DNA of 6,604 nt from assembly GCA_945861815.1 (NCBI GenBank), contig CAMAVV010000092.1:1-6604 (forward strand), given 5' to 3'. The notes under the pieces were generated by a model. It had not been told where the DNA came from. It ran no database searches and saw only the letters and a list, made by a program, of their open reading frames with translations. The position numbers and the translations under genes were made by a program. This DNA is from Thermoflexus hugenholtzii JAD2. GTDB taxonomy: Bacteria; Chloroflexota; Dehalococcoidia; SHYB01. This document shows positions 1 through 5,393 of the stretch, in pieces (the first letter of the stretch is position 1; every line of letters begins with the position of its first letter).

Positions 1-1
1 C

Positions 2-172
2 AATGTCGCGGTCGTCGAAACTGAGGAAGGCCCCTTCGTCTTCTCCAACATCGTCGGCTGCAAGAACGAAGACCTGCGCGTAGGCATGCCTCTCGAGGTC
101 ACCTTCGACGACGCTGCGCCGGGACTCTCCATCCCAAAATTCAAACCGGCGGCTAGAAAGCGCAAGCAGTAA
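2..172 (+). CDS. DUF35 / OB-fold acyl-CoA-associated protein, C-terminal part
   Basis: Only the last 56 codons are in the window, ending at TAA 170-172; the start lies upstream. The visible part reads like the C-terminal OB-fold of DUF35 proteins: a VAVVE strand, then EGP, then SNIVGC, then an acidic residue and LRVGMPLEV, then a late PKFKPA segment and a basic tail (RKRKQ). In the family, an N-terminal zinc ribbon precedes this OB-fold. The proteins usually sit next to, and partner with, thiolase or HMG-CoA-synthase-like acyltransferases, where they help substrate channelling. No thiolase is visible here because the window begins inside the gene, so that role is inference. The stop codon overlaps the aquaporin start (TAATG), so the two genes are probably co-transcribed and translationally coupled. 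Family call is fairly sure; exact substrate unknown. Confidence 0.75.
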   Translation, partial: NVAVVETEEGPFVFSNIVGCKNEDLRVGMPLEVTFDDAAPGLSIPKFKPAARKRKQ

Positions 173-882
173 TGCTCTCCGCGTGGCTGAATAAAAAAGA
201 CCTGAACCGCTACTTCACCGAGTTCATCGGCACCTTCATCCTCGTCTTCGTCGGCACAGGCGCTATCGTGATCGACGTGGTGACAGAGGGCACGGTCGGC
301 AACCTTGGCATCGGCCTCACCTTCGGCCTCATCGTCATGGCCGTCATCGTCGCCACCGGGCACATCTCAGGGGCGCACATCAATCCTGCCGTCACTCTCG
401 CCTTTGCCATCACGCGCCACTTCCCCAAGCGCGACATCCTTCCCTACTGGATCGCCCAGCTTGCCGGGGCCTGCGCAGCAAGCGCCATCGTCCTCGGCCT
501 CTTCGGCGATGTGCGCCAGCTGGGCGCGACGCTCCCGCGCGACACCGCTTCGCAAGCTTTCATCATCGAGTTTTTCCTGACGACCATACTGATGTTCGTC
601 ATCATGGCCGTCGCCACCGATTCGCGCATCGTCAAGAGCAACGCAGCTATTGCCATAGGGGCCGTCGTGGCGCTTGAGGCAACCTATGCCGGGCCGATCA
701 CCGGCGCGTCCATGAACCCTGCCCGCTCTTTCGGCCCTTCGCTCGTCGGGGCCTACTTCACCGATCAGTGGCTCTATTGGCTCGGCCCCATCCTTGGCGC
801 GATCTTCGGCGCGTTGCTCTATAGGTTTATCCACCGCATGGACGCTGAGGGCGAGCACACCAACGGCTCAAACAGCAGCTAG
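172..882 (+). CDS. aquaporin / MIP family channel, NIP-like pore
   Basis: A 236-residue channel of normal MIP length with six hydrophobic segments (roughly 15-35, 45-63, 90-111, 128-148, 158-176, 200-220). It has both pore half-helices: GHISGAHINPAV (NPA at 71-73) and GASMNPARS (NPA at 182-184). By alignment from memory with E. coli AqpZ, the selectivity filter is Phe51/Ala170/Ala179/Arg185. The histidine of strict water channels is missing and Ala replaces the usual Thr/Cys. The stretch AGPITGASMNPARS closely resembles plant nodulin-26-like (NIP) proteins, whose wider pores pass small uncharged solutes such as glycerol or metalloid hydroxides. Substrate here is inferred only; no arsenic or silicon genes are adjacent. 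The start overlaps the upstream stop (TAATG) and lacks a good Shine-Dalgarno, suggesting coupling to the DUF35 gene. The C-terminus is short and polar. Confidence 0.93.
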   Translation: MLSAWLNKKDLNRYFTEFIGTFILVFVGTGAIVIDVVTEGTVGNLGIGLTFGLIVMAVIVATGHISGAHINPAVTLAFAITRHFPKRDILPYWIAQLAGACAASAIVLGLFGDVRQLGATLPRDTASQAFIIEFFLTTILMFVIMAVATDSRIVKSNAAIAIGAVVALEATYAGPITGASMNPARSFGPSLVGAYFTDQWLYWLGPILGAIFGALLYRFIHRMDAEGEHTNGSNSS

Positions 883-973
883 TCTCGGTTATGTCAACAC
901 CTTGCCCTATTACGTGTCCAACAGAAGGGCGACAGAAGAAAGATTTGCCTGTTTCTTTGCAGTCTTTCCAGGG

Positions 974-1003
974 TTGACACCTGAAGCGGACTTCGCCTAT
1001 ACT
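974..1003 (+). promoter_or_regulatory. sigma70-type promoter for rpsU
   Basis: A perfect -35 box TTGACA (974-979) is followed after 18 bases by TATACT (998-1003), five of six matches to the -10 consensus. Transcription would begin near 1010, leaving a leader of about 65 bases before rpsU. This is the best promoter in the window and fits a highly expressed ribosomal protein gene. The rest of 883-1074 shows no gene and no convincing terminator for the aquaporin. Confidence 0.75.
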
Positions 1004-1026
1004 GAGTCGTCCCCTGTACTCTTCTC

Positions 1027-1046
1027 TAGGGACTTTTCTGTCCCTA
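1027..1046 (+). promoter_or_regulatory. hairpin in the rpsU leader
   Basis: TAGGGAC (1027-1033) and GTCCCTA (1040-1046) form a perfect 7 bp stem around a 6-base loop, about 15 bases before the Shine-Dalgarno of rpsU and just after the expected transcription start. No T-run follows, so it is not a terminator. It could stabilise the mRNA 5' end or serve as a control element; the function is inference. Confidence 0.4.
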
Positions 1047-1060
1047 AATGCCAGTGTGAA

Positions 1061-1066
1061 AGGGGG
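1061..1066 (+). promoter_or_regulatory. Shine-Dalgarno deciding the rpsU start
   Basis: AGGGGG at 1061-1066 is 8 bases before the ATG at 1075. An in-frame GTG at 1066 overlaps this Shine-Dalgarno and so is unlikely to be the start. Confidence 0.65.
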
Positions 1067-1074
1067 TGACTGTC

Positions 1075-1263
1075 ATGGTCGAAGTAAGACTCGCGCCCGA
1101 TGAGACCTTCGAAAGTCTCCTCAAGAGATTCAACCGAAAAGTACAACAGGACGGCATCCTCGCAGAGGCACGCCGTCGTGAACACTATGAGCCACCTAGC
1201 GTTGTAAGGAAGAAGAAAGAGGCCGCCAAGCGCCGCAAGAGTTTGCGACAGAAGAGCGCCTAG
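1075..1263 (+). CDS. rpsU: 30S ribosomal protein bS21
   Basis: A 62-residue basic protein with the bS21 pattern: an N-terminal VEVRLAPDETFE strand and turn, LLKRFNRKVQQDGILAE helix (15-31), the RRREHYEPPS signature (33-42), and a Lys/Arg-rich C-terminal helix (45-60). bS21 binds the 30S platform near the 16S rRNA 3' end and the anti-Shine-Dalgarno, and assists initiation. The C-terminus is a little shorter than the roughly 70 residues of the E. coli protein. The ATG at 1075 is chosen over an in-frame GTG at 1066 because AGGGGG lies at the right distance before the ATG and overlaps the GTG. A strong promoter and a hairpin leader precede it. The GatB/YqeY gene follows after 30 bases; rpsU-yqeY pairing is common in bacteria. 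Confidence 0.93.
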   Translation: MVEVRLAPDETFESLLKRFNRKVQQDGILAEARRREHYEPPSVVRKKKEAAKRRKSLRQKSA

Positions 1264-1285
1264 GCTCGCCTCTCCCTCAACGCTC

Positions 1286-1299
1286 ACTCATATATGAGT
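1286..1299 (+). repeat. 14 bp perfect palindrome across the YqeY start codon
   Basis: ACTCATA followed directly by TATGAGT is fully self-complementary and contains the ATG at 1294-1296. As DNA it has the form of a dimeric-protein operator. As RNA it could only pair between two molecules or with a very tight loop. No Shine-Dalgarno lies in the 30 bases before the start. Role unknown. Confidence 0.45.
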
Positions 1300-1743
1300 C
1301 TCCTCCAACGGCTGGACGCCGACCTCAAGGACGCTATGCGCGCCCGCGATCAAGTGCGCATGGATACCATCCGGCACGTCAAAACCGTCGCCACGATGGC
1401 CGAGATCAAGCAAACCAGCGCCCTGACCGACGCCCAAGTTGAGGAGATTATCGCGCGCCTGGTGAAACAGCGCCGCGAGAGCATCGAGATGTTCCTGAAG
1501 GGCAAGCGGCAGGACCTCGTTGACAAAGAGACGTCTGAGATCAAGATCCTCCAGGCCTATCTGCCCCAGCAAATGTCCGCTGACGAGATCAAGGCGATCG
1601 TCCGGAAGGTCGTCGAAGAAGTGGGCGCAAAGGGCCCCGGCGATAAGGGCAAGGTCATGGGTAAGCTGATGCCCCTGGTCAAGGGCAAGGCCGATAGGCA
1701 GGCAGTGAACACCGTCGTAACCGAGATTCTCGCAAACCCATAG
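1294..1743 (+). CDS. GatB/YqeY domain protein
   Basis: 149 residues, the normal length for stand-alone YqeY proteins. The N-terminal helical part begins LLQRLDADLKDAMRARD with a following RMDTIRHV helix. The mid region holds YLPQQMS (89-95). The C-terminal small helical domain carries GKVMGKLMP (119-127) and a KGKADRQAVN stretch, all characteristic of the family. The C-terminal domain resembles the tRNA-contacting tail of GatB, subunit of the Glu-tRNAGln amidotransferase, but the stand-alone protein's job is not settled; a tRNA-related role is an inference. It lies 30 bases after rpsU, probably in the same transcript, and ends just before a strong terminator. The ATG at 1294 has no Shine-Dalgarno. 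An in-frame ATG at 1336 has AAGGA 4 bases upstream, but using it would delete conserved N-terminal residues, so 1294 is preferred. Confidence 0.9.
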   Translation: MSLLQRLDADLKDAMRARDQVRMDTIRHVKTVATMAEIKQTSALTDAQVEEIIARLVKQRRESIEMFLKGKRQDLVDKETSEIKILQAYLPQQMSADEIKAIVRKVVEEVGAKGPGDKGKVMGKLMPLVKGKADRQAVNTVVTEILANP

Positions 1744-1769
1744 CTGGGGACGACGATTCCTGAAGAAAC

Positions 1770-1803
1770 AAAACCCCTCCATGAGCCGGAGGGGTTTTTC
1801 TTT
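1770..1803 (+). terminator. Rho-independent terminator of the rpsU-yqeY unit
   Basis: AAAACCCCTCC (1770-1780) pairs with GGAGGGGTTTT (1788-1798) around a 7-base loop, giving an 11 bp stem with a GC-rich core. The T-rich tail (TTTTTCTTT, 1795-1803) follows at once. The A-rich flank upstream means it might also work on the minus strand, but no minus-strand gene ends here. Confidence 0.9.
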
Positions 1804-1804
1804 G

Positions 1805-1810
1805 TATAAT
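1805..1810 (+). promoter_or_regulatory. -10 box of a likely purQ promoter
   Basis: TATAAT is a perfect -10 hexamer preceded directly by TG. It begins two bases after the T-tail of the upstream terminator. The -35 position would fall inside the terminator stem and has no good TTGACA match, so the promoter may depend on an activator or on the TG contact. A transcript start near 1817 leaves a short leader to the ATG at 1851. Confidence 0.45.
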
Positions 1811-1840
1811 GAACGCGCCCCGGTGCAAAACCGAGGTCAT

Positions 1841-1844
1841 GGAG
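1841..1844 (+). promoter_or_regulatory. Shine-Dalgarno deciding the purQ start
   Basis: GGAG sits 6 bases before the ATG at 1851, with a second GAGG at 1833-1836. The earlier in-frame ATG at 1809 overlaps the -10 box and so could not be transcribed from that promoter. Confidence 0.6.
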
Positions 1845-1850
1845 TCTCAC

Positions 1851-2552
1851 ATGCGCTTCGGCGTCGTCATCTTCCCCGGCACCTGGAGCGACCGTGATTG
1901 CCACCACGTCATCGACCAGGTCCTGCACCAGCCCGTGGAGTACGTCTGGCACAAAGACACAGACGTCAGCCGCTTCGACTGCATCATTCTCCCTGGCGGC
2001 TTCTCCTACGGCGACTATCTGCGCACCGGCGCCATCGCCCGATTCTCCCCGGTGATGAAGGCCGTGGAGGAGCACGCCGCGAAGGGCAAGCTCGTCATCG
2101 GCATCTGCAACGGCTTCCAGATACTCTGCGAGTCGGGACTGCTTCCCGGCGTCCTCATGCGCAACCGCGACCTTGAGTTCCACTGTGAATGGGTCAACCT
2201 GCGCACCGAGACGACGGCGACGCCCTTCACGAACGCCTGCACGCAAGGGCAGGTGCTGCGCGTCCCCATCTCCCACGGCGAGGGGCGCTACTACGCCGAT
2301 GAGGCAACCCTTCGCGACCTCAACGCCAACAATCAGGTCGTCTTCCGCTATGCGACGCCTGACGGCAAGCTGACAGACGCGGCAAATCCACACGGCTCAT
2401 TGGAAAACATCGCGGGCATCTGCAACAAGGCGCGCAACGTCCTCGGCATGATGCCTCACCCCGAGCGCTGCGCCGAAGACATCCTCGGCGGCCACGATGG
2501 CGTCTATATCTTCAAGTCAATCATCGCCAACGTCGGCGCAGGGGCACGTTAA
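1851..2552 (+). CDS. purQ: phosphoribosylformylglycinamidine synthase, glutaminase subunit PurQ
   Basis: 233 residues, near the size of B. subtilis PurQ. PurQ is a class I glutamine amidotransferase that frees ammonia from glutamine for PurL, in the fourth step of de novo purine synthesis in the cytoplasm; the PurS-type small subunit completes the complex. The sequence shows the start MRFGVVIFPG, the oxyanion region ILPGGFSYGDYLR (46-58), the nucleophile elbow GICNGFQ with Cys86, and the His-Glu pair in MMPHPER (His203, Glu205). An odd point is PGTWSDRD (9-16) where many PurQ proteins have PGSNCDRD or similar. The start is set by GGAG 6 bases upstream of 1851. purS and purL are not adjacent in the window; the next gene is on the opposite strand only 13 bases away, with no visible terminator between them. 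Confidence 0.96.
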   Translation: MRFGVVIFPGTWSDRDCHHVIDQVLHQPVEYVWHKDTDVSRFDCIILPGGFSYGDYLRTGAIARFSPVMKAVEEHAAKGKLVIGICNGFQILCESGLLPGVLMRNRDLEFHCEWVNLRTETTATPFTNACTQGQVLRVPISHGEGRYYADEATLRDLNANNQVVFRYATPDGKLTDAANPHGSLENIAGICNKARNVLGMMPHPERCAEDILGGHDGVYIFKSIIANVGAGAR

Positions 2553-2565
2553 GGCAATCCCCTCG

Positions 2566-3399
2566 CTACCGCCGTCGCTTCGCTTTCGTCGCCTTTAGCG
2601 AAAACATCAACGGAACGTCGGCAGCGCCTTTCGGTAGTACCCACCAGCCCGACTTCTTCTCAAGCATCGTTGGCCAGCGAGCCCACGAAAGCTCTCGATG
2701 CTCTCGAAGCCATTCAATCGTCAGGCCCGCATCTATAAGCGCGGTCACGAGTTCCCCAAGGCTATGGTTCCATTCATAGGTGCGCGTGTGCTTGAGTACT
2801 CCATCCCCCGCGTAAGTCTTTGAGTCGTCGTACATCACTGCTTTCGGCACTTCGAAGTAGGGGTTGGCAAAGCGAGGGCCTTCAGGCCCTAAGTTGTCGC
2901 TAGCGGCCAACACGATGGGATGGGCATCATGAACATAGAACACTCCTCCCGGCTTGAGGCAACGGGCAACAACATCAGCCCACTTGCGAATATCTGGAAG
3001 CCAGCAGAGCGCCCCAACGCCCGTGTAAACAACGTCATATCGTTTGCCCAACGCCCTCGGTGCCTCGTACACGTCTGAAACGACAAACCGCCCTGGCGTC
3101 TTCGCATCGCGGCTTAGCTTCTTTGCCGTAGCGATAGCTTTCGGAGAAAAGTCGAGGCCCGTAACGTGGGCGCCCAAACGCGCCCAGGAGAGCGTGTCAG
3201 TCCCTATATGACATTGGAGATGGAGCAGGCTCTTGCCGCGAACGTCTCCCATCTCCTGACGCGCAAACTTAACTACCGGGCGTATGAGTTTTGTATCTGC
3301 AATAAAGCCAGGAAGATCGTAGTCAGCCGATTCAACATGGATCGGCACACGGTCATCCCAGTTGGCCCTATTCGCAGCAACGAACTTCGACGTGCCCAT
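2566..3399 (-). CDS. class I SAM-dependent methyltransferase
   Basis: 277 residues with a Rossmann-type methyltransferase core. Motif I is LLHLQCHIGTDT (58-69), followed by the acidic SAM-ribose contact in VTGLDFS (Asp83). Asp109 in VVSDVYE fits the adenine-contacting motif, and YDVVYTGVGALCWLPDI (121-137) is the motif IV region. LKPGGVFYVHDAHP is the typical post-motif strand. The HLQCHIGTDT form of motif I is common in bacterial methyltransferases of unassigned substrate, so the methyl acceptor cannot be named. Cytoplasmic; no signal or membrane segments. It starts 9 bases after the stop of the flavoprotein gene, and GGGGAG (3403-3408) lies in that gap as its Shine-Dalgarno, so it is surely the second gene of that operon. 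The C-terminus ends in a basic run (KATKAKRRR). Confidence 0.88.
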   Translation of the reverse strand: MGTSKFVAANRANWDDRVPIHVESADYDLPGFIADTKLIRPVVKFARQEMGDVRGKSLLHLQCHIGTDTLSWARLGAHVTGLDFSPKAIATAKKLSRDAKTPGRFVVSDVYEAPRALGKRYDVVYTGVGALCWLPDIRKWADVVARCLKPGGVFYVHDAHPIVLAASDNLGPEGPRFANPYFEVPKAVMYDDSKTYAGDGVLKHTRTYEWNHSLGELVTALIDAGLTIEWLREHRELSWARWPTMLEKKSGWWVLPKGAADVPLMFSLKATKAKRRR

Positions 3400-3408
3400 T
3401 TGCTCCCC

Positions 3409-4635
3409 CTATAACAATCCCCGCACGTTGAACGCCGTGTCCTTCAGCTTATCCAGGCTCCCTGATAGGTCCTTCTTGCGCCGGATGAGCCGCTGATAGA
3501 CCGGGAACTCTTTCGCATCGGTGTTTATCGAAAAGTAGGCCGTCAGCACACCGCCTTTCAGATACAGCACCGTGAACTTGCCGCTCGCCATCTCTCCCCG
3601 CAGCAGCGTCTGGTCGTGCTCCGATTCATCGCCCGCGAACTCCAGGTGCAGGTCGAAGATGTCAGACCAGACGTAGGAGAGAAGGTCGTACTTCATCTCC
3701 TTGCCGGCCATATTCATCCCTGCCACCTGGCCCGAATACTCCGCGTGTCCCCAGTGCTCCACGCGCCGCTGCTTCCCAAAGACGGGGTCAGGGAAGCTGA
3801 CGATGTCCCCCGCCGCGAAGATGTTCGGATGCGACGTGTGCATGAACTGGTCGACAACGACGCCGTTCTCGACCTTTAGCCCGCCAGAACGCGCAAGCTC
3901 CAGGTTCGGGATAAGGCCGATGCCGACGCACACCAGATCGCACGGCAGCTCTTTCCCAGCCTTCGTCTTCACCGACGCCACATGCCCCTGACCTTCGATT
4001 TCTGCCAGAGAGTCGCTGGTGATGAACGCGACGCCCTTCTCCTGGCAGTAGCGCTGGACGTACTGCGCCATACCCTCCCCCGCAAACCGAGGCCAGATGT
4101 GCGGCAGCATCTCCACCACCGTCACCAGCGCGCCCACCTTCGTGAGCGACGCCGCAAGCTCCATGCCGATAAAGCCTGCGCCCACAAGGACGGCGCGCTT
4201 GCCTGGCTTCGCATCGGCGGCGATGGCCTCCGCATCTGCGAGGGAGCGCAGATAGTGGAGACCCTTGGTATTGGCACCAGGGACGTTCAGAGGAATCGGA
4301 CGCCCGCCCGTCGCGATAAGCAGCTTCTCATACCTGATAACTGTGTCGTCTGACAGCGTCACCGTCGCGCGTGAGGCATCGAGGCTCTGCGCCTTCTTCC
4401 CAAGCAACGCCGTCACGCCGTTCTCTCGGTAAAAGCTCTCTGCAAGGTAGAACAGCTTTTCGCGAGGCTTGTCGCCGCGCAAGAAGTCCTTCGAGAGGGG
4501 AGGGCGGTCGTACGGCAGAACAGGCTCGTCGGAGACCAACGTGACGGAGCCTGCCGGGTCCAGCTTCTTGATCTGCTTTAGCGCCTCGTTCGCAGCAAGC
4601 CCGCCACCGACGAGGAGATACTTTGTGGAGTCCAT
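3409..4635 (-). CDS. FAD-dependent NAD(P)H oxidoreductase, ferredoxin-reductase/AIF type
   Basis: 408 residues with two dinucleotide folds. The FAD fold begins YLLVGGGLAA (6-15), and YDRPPLSK (42-49) is the typical early motif of ferredoxin/rubredoxin reductases of oxygenase systems. ATGGRP (108-113) is the FAD-domain switch. The NAD fold is VLVGAGFIGMELA (149-161), and Glu175 at the end of its second strand favours NADH over NADPH. The second FAD contact is SHPNIFAAGDIV (268-279). From about 290 (VEHWGHAEYSGQVAGMNMAG) it matches the reductase C-terminal domain. No redox CxxC is seen, so a disulfide reductase is unlikely. Members pass electrons from NADH via FAD to a ferredoxin, rubredoxin or Rieske partner; none is encoded here, so the partner is unknown. 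The start at 4635 is favoured by AGGAAGG 6 bases upstream; the frame opens as far as 4701, but that extension is not family-like. Confidence 0.9.
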   Translation of the reverse strand: MDSTKYLLVGGGLAANEALKQIKKLDPAGSVTLVSDEPVLPYDRPPLSKDFLRGDKPREKLFYLAESFYRENGVTALLGKKAQSLDASRATVTLSDDTVIRYEKLLIATGGRPIPLNVPGANTKGLHYLRSLADAEAIAADAKPGKRAVLVGAGFIGMELAASLTKVGALVTVVEMLPHIWPRFAGEGMAQYVQRYCQEKGVAFITSDSLAEIEGQGHVASVKTKAGKELPCDLVCVGIGLIPNLELARSGGLKVENGVVVDQFMHTSHPNIFAAGDIVSFPDPVFGKQRRVEHWGHAEYSGQVAGMNMAGKEMKYDLLSYVWSDIFDLHLEFAGDESEHDQTLLRGEMASGKFTVLYLKGGVLTAYFSINTDAKEFPVYQRLIRRKKDLSGSLDKLKDTAFNVRGLL

Positions 4636-4641
4636 AGACAG

Positions 4642-4648
4642 CCTTCCT
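4642..4648 (-). promoter_or_regulatory. Shine-Dalgarno deciding the flavoprotein start
   Basis: AGGAAGG on the minus strand lies 6 bases before the ATG at 4635-4633. A longer in-frame start at 4701 lies upstream of the predicted minus-strand promoter, so it would not be in the transcript. Confidence 0.65.
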
Positions 4649-4668
4649 GGGGAAATGCGAGTGGCCCT

Positions 4669-4698
4669 ATTCTCCCCATTAGGCGAGAGGGGTGTCAA
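4669..4698 (-). promoter_or_regulatory. promoter of the flavoprotein-methyltransferase operon
   Basis: Read on the minus strand, TTGACA (4698-4693) is followed after 18 bases by GAGAAT (4674-4669), four of six matches to the -10 consensus. Transcription would start near 4662, with a leader of about 27 bases containing the AGGAAGG ribosome site. Prediction by eye only. Confidence 0.5.
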
Positions 4699-4721
4699 CA
4701 ATCGCCTTTAAGCCTCTACGC

Positions 4722-4750
4722 TTGACAGTATTCCGTTGCGGGACTACCTT
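4722..4750 (+). promoter_or_regulatory. promoter of the DUF4389 gene pair
   Basis: A perfect -35 TTGACA (4722-4727) is followed 17 bases later by TACCTT (4745-4750), only three of six matches to TATAAT. The weak -10 suggests low or activated expression. Its -35 lies 23 bases from the -35 of the oppositely directed flavoprotein promoter, so one regulator could control both. Confidence 0.4.
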
Positions 4751-4758
4751 TCGGGCGG

Positions 4759-4781
4759 TGCCACCTGCACAAAGGGTGGCA
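4759..4781 (+). promoter_or_regulatory. hairpin in the leader of the first DUF4389 gene
   Basis: TGCCACC (4759-4765) and GGTGGCA (4775-4781) form a perfect 7 bp stem with a 9-base loop, between the predicted promoter and the Shine-Dalgarno. No T-run follows, so it is not a terminator. It might be a regulator binding site or an mRNA structure; the role is unknown. Confidence 0.35.
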
Positions 4782-4795
4782 ATAAAGGCTAAGTG

Positions 4796-4802
4796 GGAGG
4801 GG
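4796..4802 (+). promoter_or_regulatory. Shine-Dalgarno deciding the first DUF4389 start
   Basis: GGAGGGG lies 9 bases before the ATG at 4812. The frame is open back to 4692, but that extension crosses the promoter and reads as non-family sequence. Confidence 0.6.
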
Positions 4803-4811
4803 CAGAACGGT

Positions 4812-5393
4812 ATGGCACAGGCACCAAGCTATCCGATATCGATAACAGGAACGATGGATGCGAAGCTTTCGAGATGGCTGTGGCTCTTTAAATGGCTCTT
4901 GTTGATTCCACATCTTATCGCCGCCTCCGTCCTGACGATTGTGGCAGTGATTTGTAAGATCCTTGCCTGGTTCGCCATCTTGTTCACAGGAAAATACCCC
5001 AAGTCCTTGTTCGATATGGTCGTAGGTGTATTGCGATGGCAGTGGCGCGTGAACTTCTATGGCTATGGCGCCCTTGGCACGGACAAATATCCTCCCTTTT
5101 CAATGGAGGCTGGCAACTACCCCGCCGACTTCACTGCGGCCTACCCGGCATCCCTGAACCGCGTCACGACCTTCTTCCGTCTGATCCTGGTGATTCCGCA
5201 CGCGATCGTGCTGTATGTCCTCATGATCGTTGCAAACGTGTTCCTTATCGTTGCAGCGCTGGCCTTGCTCATCACTGGAAAATATCCTCCTGGCATCTTC
5301 AAAACAATCATGGGCGTAAATCGGTGGATGAGCCGCGTCAACGGCTATATATATCTTCTCACCGATAAGTACCCGCCTTTCTCCATGGAGTAA
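4812..5393 (+). CDS. DUF4389 membrane protein, first of two tandem paralogues
   Basis: 193 residues built from two copies of one unit. Unit 1 (7-99) and unit 2 (103-193) share the order YP-N-terminal segment, long hydrophobic stretch with IPH (32-34; 128-130), TGKYP (59-63; 155-159), a GV-x-RW helix start (72-76; 168-172), and the closing motif TDKYPPFSME (90-99; 184-193), which is identical in both. Hydrophobic stretches at about 23-59 and 121-155 predict an inner-membrane protein; there is no cleavable signal. This arrangement matches DUF4389, whose function is not known to me, and I do not assign one. The start at 4812 has GGAGGGG 9 bases upstream. A paralogue follows 33 bases later in the same direction, so they are likely co-transcribed. 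Confidence 0.85.
   Translation: MAQAPSYPISITGTMDAKLSRWLWLFKWLLLIPHLIAASVLTIVAVICKILAWFAILFTGKYPKSLFDMVVGVLRWQWRVNFYGYGALGTDKYPPFSMEAGNYPADFTAAYPASLNRVTTFFRLILVIPHAIVLYVLMIVANVFLIVAALALLITGKYPPGIFKTIMGVNRWMSRVNGYIYLLTDKYPPFSME

Noticed and set aside
367..858. Minus-strand open frame of 163 codons opposite the aquaporin
   Set aside because: Composition is Asp/Arg/Glu/Gly-rich without motifs and it mirrors a clear six-helix channel on the plus strand.
902..932. Imperfect stem TTGCCCT/AGGGCGA after the aquaporin
   Set aside because: One G-U pair, a 17-base loop and no T-run; too weak to call a terminator.
1288..1782. Minus-strand open frame of 164 codons opposite the YqeY gene
   Set aside because: Antisense shadow of a recognised gene; its start region runs through the terminator stem.
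1557..2393. Long minus-strand open frame (278 codons) opposite yqeY and purQ
   Set aside because: It crosses the terminator and lies opposite two well-recognised genes; its peptide shows no family motif. It is a by-product of GC-rich codon use.
2553..2620. Possible bidirectional terminator between purQ and the methyltransferase gene
   Set aside because: The gap is 13 bases, and the nearby TTCGCT/AGCGAA pairing lies inside the methyltransferase coding end with no T-run in either direction.
4636..4701. 22-residue N-terminal extension of the flavoprotein to an ATG at 4701
   Set aside because: It lies upstream of the predicted promoter, has no family-like sequence, and a strong Shine-Dalgarno precedes the internal ATG at 4635.
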